Assembly (NCBI GenBank): GCA_023101885.1
Contig: JALPQD010000406.1
Span: forward strand, 1-64,000
DNA from: Typhlomys cinereus
Lineage: Eukaryota; Chordata; Mammalia; Rodentia; Platacanthomyidae
DNA length: 64,000 bases
Direction: 5' to 3'
The notes under the pieces were generated by a model that was not told the DNA's origin, ran no database searches, and was given only the letters and a program-made list of their open reading frames with translations. Both the position numbers and the translations under genes were made by a program. Shown piece by piece: positions 46,001 through 55,750 of the stretch (positions within the stretch are counted from its first letter, which is position 1; every line of letters starts with the position of its first letter).

Positions 46001-49000
46001 AGCCTGTAGTGTCACTGGGGGTTATGATATCACTGGCAAGACCAATGTCAAGTGAGGCTATGATGGAATCTGTGATGCTGTAGTGTCACTGGCGAGGCTA
46101 TGATGTCAAAGTCTCTGTTGTCACTGGTAAGGCTGCAACATCTGTGGTCACACTAATGTCAGTGTAATGTCAGTGGCAAAGCTGATGTCACAGTGCATTG
46201 ACAAAATCATAGTGAGGCTGTGATGTGACAGTGATGTCAATGGCAAGGCTGATATCACAAAGAGGCTATGATGTACGAGGTGAGGCTGTGATTTCACTGT
46301 AGGTCTCTGATGTCACCGTGAGATTGTGGTGTCATTGTGAAGCTGTGATGTCACTGTGAGGTTTTGATGTCACTGCAGACACCATAAGGTCACTGTATAA
46401 GCTATAATGTTGTTGGCAAGGCTTATGTGACAATCAGTTTGTGATGTCACAGTGATGTTGTGATGTCAGAGTGATAAGGTGATGTCCCAGTGATGCAGTT
46501 ATATCACATGGATGGTGGTGATGTCATAGTGAACCCGTGAGATCACTGTGAGGCTGTGATATTTCGCTGAGGATGTGATGATACTGTGAGACTGTGAGGT
46601 CAGTGATGAGGCTTTGGTGTCATAGTGAGCCTAGCTAGGTAGGAGGCCAGTTGTGAGCCTATGAGGTCAGAGTGAGGCTGTAATATCAGTGGCAAGGAAG
46701 ATGTCACAATGGTTTTGTGACATCACAGTGAGAGTGTGAAGTCACAGTGACTCTGTGATATCACCTTAGTGATTGTGATGGCACAATGAGGCTGATGAAG
46801 CTGTGATGTTAGTGGTCAGAGTGTGATATCAGTGGTAAAGCTGATGTCATAGGTGAGGCTGTGGTTTCAAGGGTGATGGTTAGATGCCTCAGTGAGGCTA
46901 CTGTTTCACACTGAAGTTGTTATGTCAAAGTGATGCTATAATGTAAGAAGTGATGCTGTGATTTTACAGAGAGCTTATATGTCAATGGTGGTTCTGTACC
47001 ATCACAGTGGGGCTGTGATGTCAGAAGTGAAGCTGTGATGTCACAGGAAGGCTGTGATGTCAGTGGCAAGTCTGATGTCATGAGGCCATGATTTTACAGG
47101 GGAGGCTGTGAGGTTTTGATGTCACTGCGGACACCATAAGGTCACTGTATAAGCTATAATGTTGTTGGCAAGGCTTATGTGAAAATCAGTTTGTGATGTC
47201 ACAGTGATGTTGTGATGTCAGAGTGATAAGGTGATGTCCCAGTGATGCTGTGATACCCCATGAATAGTTATGATGATGCAGTGAGGCTGTGACGTCACTA
47301 TGAAGCTGTGATATAATGACGAGGTTGTGATGTCACAGTGAGGCTCTGAGGTCACTGTGAAAGCTGTGATGTCAGTGGGAAGACTGATGTCACTGTCCAT
47401 GGTAAGGCTGTTACATCACATCACTGTGAGGCTGTGATGTCACAGTGAGGCTATGATGTCAGACATGATGTCGCAATAAGGCTATGGTGTAACAGGCAAG
47501 GCTGTGCTATCACTGGTGAGCTTGTGATGTCATAGTGAGCCTGTGATGTCAGTGGTGAGGCTTTGGTGTCATAGTGACTCTAGGTAGGATGCCAGTTTTG
47601 AGCCTGTGATGACTCAGTGAGGCTGTAATGTAAGTGGCAAGGATGATGTCACAATGAGTTTGTGACATCACAGTGAGAGTGTGAAGTCACAGTGACTGTG
47701 TAATATCGCCTGAGTGATTGTGATGGCACAATGAGGCTGTGATGTCAGTGGCAAGGATGATGTCACAATGAGGCTAAGATGTCAATGGTGAGGCAATGAG
47801 GTCACAGGTGAGCCTTTGATATTATGGTGAGGCTGTGGTGTCATAGTGAGGCTAGTTCAGATGCCAGTGTTGAGGGTGAGATTGTGCAGTGAAGATGTGT
47901 TGTCACATTGAGGCTGTGATGTCATAGTGAGGATATAATGTCAAAATCTGTGGTGTCATTGGTGAAGCTGTGATGTTAGTGGTCAGCCTGGGATTTCAGT
48001 GGTGAAGCTGATGTCATAGGTGAGGCTGTGGTTTCGATAGTGATGCTTTTATGCCACAGTGAGGCTACTGTGTCACACTGAGATTGTTATGTCAAAGTGA
48101 TGCTGTGATGTCAGAGGTGATGCTGTGATTTCACAGTGAGGTTGGGATGTCAATGGTGAAGCTGTGCCATCTCAGTGGGGCTGTGATGTCAGAGGTGGGG
48201 CTGTGATGTCACAGTGATGCTGGGATGTCAGTGGCATGGGTGGTGTCACAATGAGGTTATGATGTTACAGGTGAGGCTATGATTTCACTGTAAGGTTCTG
48301 ATGTCACTGTGAGTTTGTGAAGTCAATGCAAGGCTGTGATATCAGTGGCAAAACTGATGCCACAATGAGTCTATTATGTTACAGGTTAGCCTGTGGTGTT
48401 ACTGGGGGGCTCTGATGTCAGTGGAAAGAACAATGTCACAGTGAGGATGTGTTGTAACTGGTGATGCTGTAGTGTCACTGGTGAGGCTTTGATGTCAAAG
48501 TCTCTGTTGTCACTGGTGAAGATGCAACATCTGTGGTCACACTAATGTTGGTGTAATATCAGTGGCAAGGCTGATGTCACAGTGCGTTGATGAAATCATA
48601 GTCATGCTGTGATGTTACAGTGATGTCAGTGGCAAGGCTGATATCACAAAGAGGCCATAATGTATCAGCTGAGACTGTGATTTCACTGTAAGTCTCTGAT
48701 GTCACCATGAGGTTGTGATGTCACTGTGAGGTTGTGATGTCACTGTGTACACCATGATGTCATTTGGGAAGCTGTAATGTTGTTGGCAAGGCTGATGTGA
48801 CAATGAGTTTGTGATGTCACAGTGATGTGATGTCAGAGTAATAATGTGATGTCCCAATGATGCTGTTATTTCACATAAGTGGTTGTGATGTCACAGTGAG
48901 ACTGTTAGGTCACAGTGAGTCTGTGATATTATGCTGAGGTTGTGATATTATAGTGAGGCTGTGAGGTCAGTGGTGAGTCTTTGGTGTCATAGTGAGTCTA

Positions 49001-50748
49001 GGGAGGATGCCAGTTGTGAGTCTGTGAGGTCACAGTGAGGCTGTAATGTCAGTGGCAAGGAAGATATCACAATGGTTTTGTGACATCAAAGTGAGAATGT
49101 GAAGTCACAGTGACTCTGTGATATCGCCAGAGTGATTGTGGTAGCACAATGAGGCTGTGATGTCAGTGGAAAGTACGATGTCACAATGAGGCTAAGATGT
49201 CGCTGGTGAGGCTATGACACCACAGGTGAGCCTTTGATATTATGGTGAACCCGTGGTGTCATAGTGAGGCTAGGTAGGATGTCAGTGTTGAGGTGATATG
49301 TCACAGTGAAGATGTGATGTCACATTGAGGCTGTGATGTCACAGTGAGGATATAATGTCAAAGTCTGTGATGTCACTTGGTGAAGCTGTGATGATAGTGA
49401 TCAGACTGTGATGTCAGTGGTGAAGCTGATTTTATAAGTGAGGCTATGCTTTCAATGGTGATAGTTTTGTGTCACAGTGAGGTTACTGTGTCACACTGAG
49501 GTTGTTATGTCAAAGTGATGCTCTGATGTAAGAGGTGATATTGTGATTTTACAGAGACTGTGTGGCTGTGATGTCTCTGTGGATGCTTTGGGATTGGTTA
49601 GGCACTGTTGTCACTGGTGAAACTCTAAAGTCACAGTGAGGCTGTTTTGTCACACTGAGCCTTTGATATCACAGTATTGCTGTGATATTACTGTGAAGGT
49701 GTGATGTCAAAGTGAGGTTATGACTTCACAGTGAGGTTGTGATGGCACTGTGGAAGCTATGAGGTCACAGTGAGGCTCTGAGGTCACAGTGAGGCTCTGA
49801 TGTCACCATGAGGTTGTGATGTCACTGTGAGTTTGTGATGTCACTGTGGAGGCTAGGAGGTCACCATGGAGGCTGTAATGTTGTTGGCAAGTCTGATGTG
49901 ACAGTGAGTTTGTCATTTCACAGTGATGTTGTGATGTCAGAGTTATAATGTAATGTCCCAGTGATGCTGTAAAATCACATGAGTGGTTGTGATGGTGCAA
50001 TGAGGCTCTGAGATCACTGTGAGGTTGTGATCTAACGATGAGGTTTTGATGTTACGGTGAGACTGTGAGGTCACTGTGGAGGCTGTGATGTCAGTGGCAA
50101 GACTGATGTCAATGTCAATGGTCAGGCTGTTATATCACATCACTGTGAGGTTGTGATGTCACAGTGAGGCTATGATGTCAGACAGGATATCACAATGAGG
50201 CTATGAGGTAACTGGTTAGGCTGTGGTATCACTGGTGAGTCTGTGATGTCACAGTGAGCCTGTGATGTCAGTGGTGAGGATTTGGTGTCACAGTGAAACT
50301 ATGTAGAATGCCAGTTGTGACCTATGGTGTCAGTGTGAGGCTGTAATGTCAGTGGAAATGATGATGTCACAATGAGGTTGTGATATCACAGTGAGAGTGT
50401 GAAGTCACAGTGACTCTGTGATATCACCTGAGTGATTGTGATGCCACAATGAAGCTGTGATGTCAGTAGCAAGGATGATGTCACAATGAGGCAAAGATGT
50501 TACTGGTGAGGCTATGATGTCACAGGTTAGCTTTTGCTATCACGGTGAGGCTGTGGTGTCATAGTGAGGCTAGTTCGGATGTCAGTGTTGAGGGTGAGAT
50601 GTCACAGTGATGATGTGATGTCACATTGAGGCTGTGATTTCACATCGAGGATATAATATCAAGGTCTGTGATGTCACTGGTGAAGGTGTGATGTTAGTGG
50701 TCAGGCTACGATGTCACAGTGAGGATATAATGTCAGAGTCCATGATGT
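43087..50748 (+). repeat. CRE-like satellite, block F (forward orientation)
   Basis: The longest uninterrupted block, ~7.7 kb. Landmark TAGGTAGGATGCCAG-type units lie at about 45203, 46636, 47581, 48999 and 50301; GGATTGGTTAGGCACTG-type units at about 43460, 43930, 44589 and 49590. Near-identical internal duplications exist: about 45002-45340 against 47380-47720, and about 46358-46490 against 47109-47240. A perfect CRE octamer lies at 47290-47297. Confidence 0.9.
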
Positions 50749-50777
50749 CATACAAACTTTTGAAAGAACTCAAAATG

Positions 50778-51078
50778 GAGCTGGAGAGGTGGCTCAGGGG
50801 TTACGCCTCTGCCTTGCAGGCGGAAGGTCCTGAGTTCGGATCCCAGATCCCACGTATAGACACCAGGCAGAAGCGGGGGCAGCCTGCGCTTCTGATCCTG
50901 GTAGGGTGGAGCCTGTGAATCCCGGGACAGAAGGAGGTGAAGGCATCCATGGTGGTTCCTGAATTCGTCCGTGGTTCTACACATACACACACACACATAC
51001 ACACACACATACACACACACGTGCATGTGCACATACATATGCACACACGCACAATTGAATAAATAATAATAATAATAA
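50778..51078 (+). repeat. Young tRNA-derived SINE Y1
   Basis: Head GAGCTGGAGAGGTGGCTCAG with an A box (TGGCTCAGGGG) and a B box (GAGTTCGGATCCC), a ~150 bp GC-rich body, (CA)n and an A-rich end. The duplication aaagaactcaaaatg flanks it at 50763-50777 and 51079-51093. pol III promoter boxes are well preserved. Confidence 0.9.
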
Positions 51079-51093
51079 AAAGAACTCAAAATG

Positions 51094-51747
51094 TTGTTAA
51101 AGACTTTGGCCCCACATCTCCATATACACTACAATTAGTGGATACTGTTGCAGGAGAATGGCTGACTACTTTTGATTGGCAACAAATGGCTAAATCTTGC
51201 TTAACTCCTGTTTAATATTTATTATGGAAAACAGAATATGAAGACAGGGCTAAAAGAGTAATTCAAGAGAACAAGAGATGCCTAAACTATGGCCATGCTA
51301 TCAGGCAGGGAATTATTTGTCACCCCAAACTCAGCTAAACTTACCTAAGATAGCTCTAGAGGAAGTTACCAAGTTAGCTATAGGAGCTTGGAGAAGTCTA
51401 CAGACCACAGAAGCTAAATCTACTTATTTGGCAAATATTAGACAAAAGGCAGATCAATCATATGAAGATTTTATAATTCAACTGACTGAGGCAGTCAAAA
51501 AGATAATTACTAATTCAGAAGCTGCAGAAATAGTTATAAAACAATTGGCATTTGATAACTCAAATGCAACATGCCAGGCTCTGCTAAGAACAATCAGGAA
51601 ACCAGTGTCTGTTGGAGATTACACTAAAGCATGTGTGGATGCCTCAGCATCTTATATATAGGGTGTGGCTATAGCATCAGCTTTAAAAGGTCAAACTTAT
51701 ACACAATTTGCTAAGACTATTAATAATGGAGGATAAAGAAATATAGA
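51094..51747 (+). pseudogene. gag: ERV C gag capsid region
   Basis: The best frame is 51278-51661 (127 codons). IRQKADQSYEDFIIQL fits the retroviral major homology region (Gln, Glu and following aromatic positions). Upstream coding is broken by stops and frame changes, and the TAG at 51659-51661 ends the frame before nucleocapsid. Class II ERV capsid, inactivated. Confidence 0.7.
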
Positions 51748-52086
51748 TTGTTTTACTGTGGCAATAAAGGACATCTCAGCAGGGAGTGTCCCATCAAAAA
51801 TAAATATAATAAGCTAGATAACAGGCCAAAAGGGCTATGTCCCAGGTGTCAAAAAGGCTATCATTGGAAAAGTGACTGTAGATCTAGATACCATAAGGAT
51901 GGAGCTCTTCTGCCTCCACAGGTAGATAATAATGATCGAATGATAATTAAGAGTAACTCAAATAATGACTCAAAAAACGAGGCTTGCGGCCAGCCCCAGG
52001 CCCCAGAAAAAAATTGGGGACAGCTCCAGAGCCAGGGAAATCCATTTACTCCCTGGCAAGGGGTTCCCCCAGAAGTGCAGGATTAG
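51748..52086 (+). pseudogene. gag: ERV C gag nucleocapsid
   Basis: 112 codons in the gag register. Two zinc knuckles: the first has lost its leading Cys (Leu at that place, just upstream of the ATG), the second (CPRCQKGYHWKSDC) is complete. The frame ends TAG at 52084-52086, within the pro frame that lies at -1. The ATG is not a natural start. Confidence 0.75.
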
Positions 52087-52772
52087 ATTTGCTCTCTAAT
52101 AAAGATTTAATTATCTCCTCAGACTCGGGAGTTCATCTGATTCCTTCAGGCATTTTTGGGCCTTTACTACAAGAGTGTTTTGACCTCATTCTTGGGAGAA
52201 GTTCTTCCTCCAGGGAAGGCATCCAAGTGCTGCCTGGAGTAGTGGACTCTGATTATACCAGAGAAATTCAATTTATGATTCAATCCTTAGATAAGACTAT
52301 TCAGTTATATAAGAGTCAGAGAATTGCACAGCTATTACTTTTGCTTTACTTAACTTTGCCAAATGTTACTCTTAAGGATGATAGAGGGAAAGAAGGTTTT
52401 GGTTCTACAGATACAGTGGCCTGGGTTCAAAAAGTTAAAGAAAATCACCCTATGAGTAATATACAAGTACAAGGAAAAAATATATCAGGATTAATGGATA
52501 CAGGGGCTGACGTATCCTGTATTGCAGGAAAAGACTGGTTTCCCACCTGGCCTGTAATTAACAATTCTTCCACTTTGGTGGGTTTAGAATTAGCCTCAAA
52601 TGTAACAAAAAGTACACAAATACTAAATTGGAGAGATGGATTTAAATCAGGGAGTTTTCAGCTTTATGTCATTTCCTCTCTTCCTTTTTCATTATGGGGG
52701 AGAGATATCTTATCTTCAATGGGAATGACTTTAGGAGTTCCTGACCCTGAAGAATCAGAACAAAATTTTTAA
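51984..52772 (+). CDS. pro: ERV C pro frame: dUTPase-like domain and aspartic protease
   Basis: 262 open codons, register -1 relative to gag. Residues ~32-125 form a dUTPase domain: AGLDL, GRSSSSREG, PGVVDSDYTREI and RIAQLL motifs in order, as in betaretroviral pro frames. Residues ~150-255 form the protease: MDTGADVSC active site with catalytic Asp intact, then LWGRDILSSMG near the end. The product would arise by -1 frameshifting at 52008-52014; the ATG is incidental. All checked motifs are present, but the provirus around it is broken. Confidence 0.8.
   Translation: MRPAPGPRKKLGTAPEPGKSIYSLARGSPRSAGLDLLSNKDLIISSDSGVHLIPSGIFGPLLQECFDLILGRSSSSREGIQVLPGVVDSDYTREIQFMIQSLDKTIQLYKSQRIAQLLLLLYLTLPNVTLKDDRGKEGFGSTDTVAWVQKVKENHPMSNIQVQGKNISGLMDTGADVSCIAGKDWFPTWPVINNSSTLVGLELASNVTKSTQILNWRDGFKSGSFQLYVISSLPFSLWGRDILSSMGMTLGVPDPEESEQNF
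52008..52014 (+). promoter_or_regulatory. Probable -1 ribosomal slippery heptamer (gag-pro)
   Basis: A AAA AAT in the gag register (gaA AAA AAT) lies inside the gag-pro overlap and fits the X XXY YYZ pattern used at betaretroviral gag-pro junctions. A shift back by one base here enters the pro frame directly. A downstream pseudoknot was not tested. Confidence 0.6.
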
Positions 52773-53750
52773 TTGGGGCCACTGTTGTTTATCATGCTGA
52801 TAAAATACAGTGGAAGTCAGAAAATGCTGCATGGGTTGAACAGCGGTCCCTATCAATAGAAAAAATACAGGCTATAGAACAGTTGGTACAAGAACAGTTA
52901 AAATAGGACATATAGAACCATCAAACAGTCCTTGGAATACTCTCATTTTTGCTTTTAAAAAGAAATCTGGAAAATGGCATTTATTACAGGATCTGAAAGC
53001 TGTTAGTAAAACTATGGAGGACATGGGAGCTTTACAGCCAGGTCTTCCATCCCCACTTGCTGTGCCAAAATGATTCAAAATTATAATAATTGATTTACAA
53101 GACTTTTTTTTTTTACAATTACTTTAAACCCTGAGGATTTCAAGAGATTTGTTTTCAGCGTGCCTTCCCCTAATTTAAAAAGGCCTTATCTAAGATATAA
53201 ATGGAAGGTGCTTCCTCAAAGAATGAAAAAGAGTCCTACTCTATGTCAAAAATTTGTTGACTGAGCCTTAACAGATACTAGACAAAAATTTCCAAAGACA
53301 TTCATAATTCATTATATGGATGATATCTTAATGGCATGTCTACTATGGAACAAACGGAAAAAGTACTAACAGATATGATTAAAAATTTACAAAAATTTAG
53401 ATTAGTCATAGCACCAGAAAAAAATACAAAAAGGACCTCCTCTAAATTATCTAGGTAGGTGATTAATGAAGAAGTCATTAACATTCAAAACTGGTCTCTT
53501 AGAAGAGATACCCTAAGGACATTTAACGATTTTCAAAAATTATTAGGAGATATTAATTGGATAAGACCTTATTGAAAGTTAACTACAGGAGAATTAAAAC
53601 CTTTGTTTGATATACTAAAGGGAGACACCGTGCCTAATTCACTGAGAAATATAACTACAGAAGGTGAAAAAGCATTACAAAAGGTAGAAGAAGCTATCAA
53701 TTCAAACTGATTCACATATTAGATTATAATAAAAAATATTTGATAATATT
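52773..53750 (+). pseudogene. pol: ERV C reverse transcriptase, broken
   Basis: Class II ERV RT readable across several frames with stops. Landmarks: LLQDLKAVS (about 52983-53010), an IDLQDFF palm motif near 53089-53110 disturbed by a T run, SPTLCQ near 53232-53250, YMDD at 53313-53324 (intact catalytic pair), and a GDINWIRPY thumb motif near 53550-53575. At least four stops or frame changes remove activity. Confidence 0.75.
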
Positions 53751-53761
53751 ACAAACTCATT

Positions 53762-54062
53762 GGGGCTGCAAAAGTGGCTCAAGGGTTAAGCCTCTGCCTT
53801 GCAGGCAAAAGTTCCTGAGTTCGGATCCTAGAGCCCACATACAGATGCCAGGCGGAAGCTGGGGCGGCCTGCAATTTCTGGTTCTGGTAGGGTGGAGCCT
53901 GTGAATCCTTGGGCAGAGTAAACAAGGAGGAGGTGGAGGGGGAGGAGGTGGTTCCCGAATTCTTCCGTGGTTCTACACACACAGAGACATACATGCACAC
54001 ACACGCATACACACACGCACACACGCATACACACACAATTAAATAAATAATAAAGAATAAAG
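53762..54062 (+). repeat. Young SINE Y2
   Basis: The same family as Y1: GGGCTGCAAAAGTGGCTCAAG head, GAGTTCGGATCC B box, body, (CA)n-rich stretch and AATAAATAATAAAG tail. The flanks AAACTCATT (53753-53761) and AAACCTCATT (54063-54072) are a slightly diverged duplication. It separates RT from RNase H in ERV C. Confidence 0.85.
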
Positions 54063-55210
54063 AAACCTCATTATTCTCCAACAGGGTGTATCTGGCAGGG
54101 AGCTCCTATAGAATGGCTTCATTTGCCAAGTTCTATGACAAAATTGAGTGCTTCATATCCGTATATACTTGCATAAATTATAATTAAAGAAAGAATTAGA
54201 AATAGGGAATTATGGGCTGGAGAGGTGGCTCAGGGGTTAAGCCTCCACCTTGCAGGTGGAAGGTCCCGAGTTCGGATCCCAGATCCCACGTATAGACGCC
54301 AGGCGGAAGCGGGGGCGGCCTGCGCTTCTGGTCCTGGTAGGGCGGAGCCTGTGAATCCCGGGGCAGAAGGAGGTGGAGGCGTCCATGGTGGTTCGCGAAT
54401 TCGTCCGTGGTTCTACATATACACAGACACACACACACACAGACACACATGCGCGCGCACACACACGCACTTGTGCACAGTTGAATAATAAATAATAATA
54501 ATAAAAATCATTTTAAAAAAAGAAATAGGGAATTATTTGGATATGATGCACAATTTAGTATTATTCCTTATGCAAAACAACAATGTGACCAATTATTTCT
54601 ATTGGAAAATCAATGGGCTATTACATTTCAATGGTTCACAGGAGAAGTGTTGTATCACCTCCCACCAGATCCTTTGCTTAATTTTATCAAACAAACAAAA
54701 ATTATATTTCCTCACAAAACAAGTTTACAACCATTAGATGATGCTATAATGATATTTACAGATGGGTCCTCCAATGGAAAGTCAGTAAAGTTAACAGAAA
54801 ATAAAAAAAAACATTTAAAAAAACTCTGAAAAAATTTCTGCTCAATAAGCTGAATGTACTGCAGTTATAACTGCTTTTGAGTCAGTTTCTCTACCTTTTA
54901 TTCTTTATACGGACTCAACTTATGTGTTCAAACTTTTTGGTAACATAGAAACACCTACAATTTCATCCTGATCAATGTTTTCTAACTTGTTAATAAAGTT
55001 ACAAAAATTAATTTATAAAAGAAATAATAAGTTTTATATTGGACATATATGAGGTCATTCAAATTTGCCAGGATCATTACTTCAAGGAAATATATTGGCA
55101 GATGGTTTTATTAAAGACATATTGGTATCTACTCTTACTGCTGCTCAAAAAAGTCATACAACAATGCAGACATAGACCCTGTGACTGTTTGGTGGGACAT
55201 TGTAAAATAG
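54063..55210 (+). pseudogene. pol: ERV C RT connection, RNase H and integrase start, broken
   Basis: Connection domain pieces at 54090-54213 and 54537-54740, split by SINE Y3. RNase H motifs follow: FTDGSS with Asp at 54761-54763, AECTAV with Glu at 54852-54854 and YTDST with Asp at 54912-54914. A GHI-x-GHSNLPG stretch near 55036-55065 holds an in-frame stop. Only a trace of the integrase N-terminus is seen (about 55120-55200) before the sequence jumps to the polypurine region. Env and most of integrase are deleted. Confidence 0.7.
54214..54520 (+). repeat. Young SINE Y3
   Basis: The best-preserved copy: GGGCTGGAGAGGTGGCTCAG head, intact A and B boxes, GC-rich body, (CA)n with CG steps, A/T-rich tail. 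The perfect duplication agaaatagggaattat flanks it at 54198-54213 and 54521-54536. Confidence 0.92.
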
Positions 55211-55244
55211 ATAAATTTATAGAGACTGGGGGGTTGGGAAAAAC

Positions 55245-55313
55245 ATTTTAAGGGGCTGAGAATAACCTGTTGAGGGGCTGGGAATAAGCTGTTGAGGGGC
55301 TGGGAAAAAAACC
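55245..55313 (+). repeat. Purine-rich tandem units before the ERV C LTR
   Basis: GAGGGGCTGGGAATAA-type units occur three to four times in a row and end in GGGCTGGGAAAAAAACC directly before the LTR. This is the polypurine tract region, here duplicated. Confidence 0.6.
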
Positions 55314-55608
55314 TGTTAAGATGTGATAAGGAATTGTTTATGTCTCACCCTTAAACAATGAGTTAAATTCTTAAAAAATGTTTATGCTAAAGATGATTCC
55401 TGTTGATTACAAAAATACGTGTATATCTACAGGTGCAACATTCTCCGCCTCAAAATTTTCTAGGATAAAAGTTGTTACAATATTCCAATAAATCGGATTC
55501 AAATTCACCCAGCCCAGAGAGTTGTATGTATCTGATTCTAATTTTCGCTGAAGCCTTGCCCACCTTGTTGAGGGGAGACCTGGAGGTTGCAGTGCTTGGA
55601 CTGTAACA
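55314..55608 (+). repeat. ERV C 3' LTR
   Basis: 295 bp with inverted ends TGTTA ... TAACA. TATA-like GGATAAAAG lies near 55463 and AATAAA at 55487-55492. It is unrelated to the LTRs of ERV B and D. Satellite resumes immediately after with GATGTCACTCGTGAAG. Confidence 0.8.
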
Positions 55609-55749
55609 GATGTCACTCGTGAAGATATGATGTTACAGGTGAGCCTTTGATACGATGGTGAGGCTATGGTGTCACAGTGAGCCCAGGTAGGATATCAGTG
55701 TTGAGGGTGAGATGTCACAGTGAAGATGTGATGTCAAATTGAGGCTGTG
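55609..55749 (+). repeat. CRE-like satellite, last piece (forward orientation)
   Basis: About 140 bp of forward monomers, including CCAGGTAGGATATCAGTG and GTTGAGGGTGAGATGTCAC, a combination also seen at 39590-39640 and 40500-40530. It ends where the L1-C ORF2 sequence starts. Confidence 0.85.
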
Positions 55750-55750
55750 C

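Larger units (their letters stand above)
50749..55608 (+). mobile_element. ERV C: class II ERV, 5'-truncated, with SINE insertions
   Basis: Plus-strand gag (capsid, nucleocapsid), pro (dUTPase plus protease), RT, RNase H and a trace of integrase, then a 3' LTR. There is no 5' LTR, leader or env. Base composition is A-rich, unlike ERV B, and the LTR is unrelated to that of ERV B, so it is a different class II family. SINEs interrupt it at 50778, 53762 and 54214. Confidence 0.8.

Noticed and set aside
54214..54300. A functional tRNA gene (A and B boxes present)
   Set aside because: The boxes are the pol III promoter of a SINE; the sequence cannot fold as a full tRNA and continues into a SINE body and A-rich tail.
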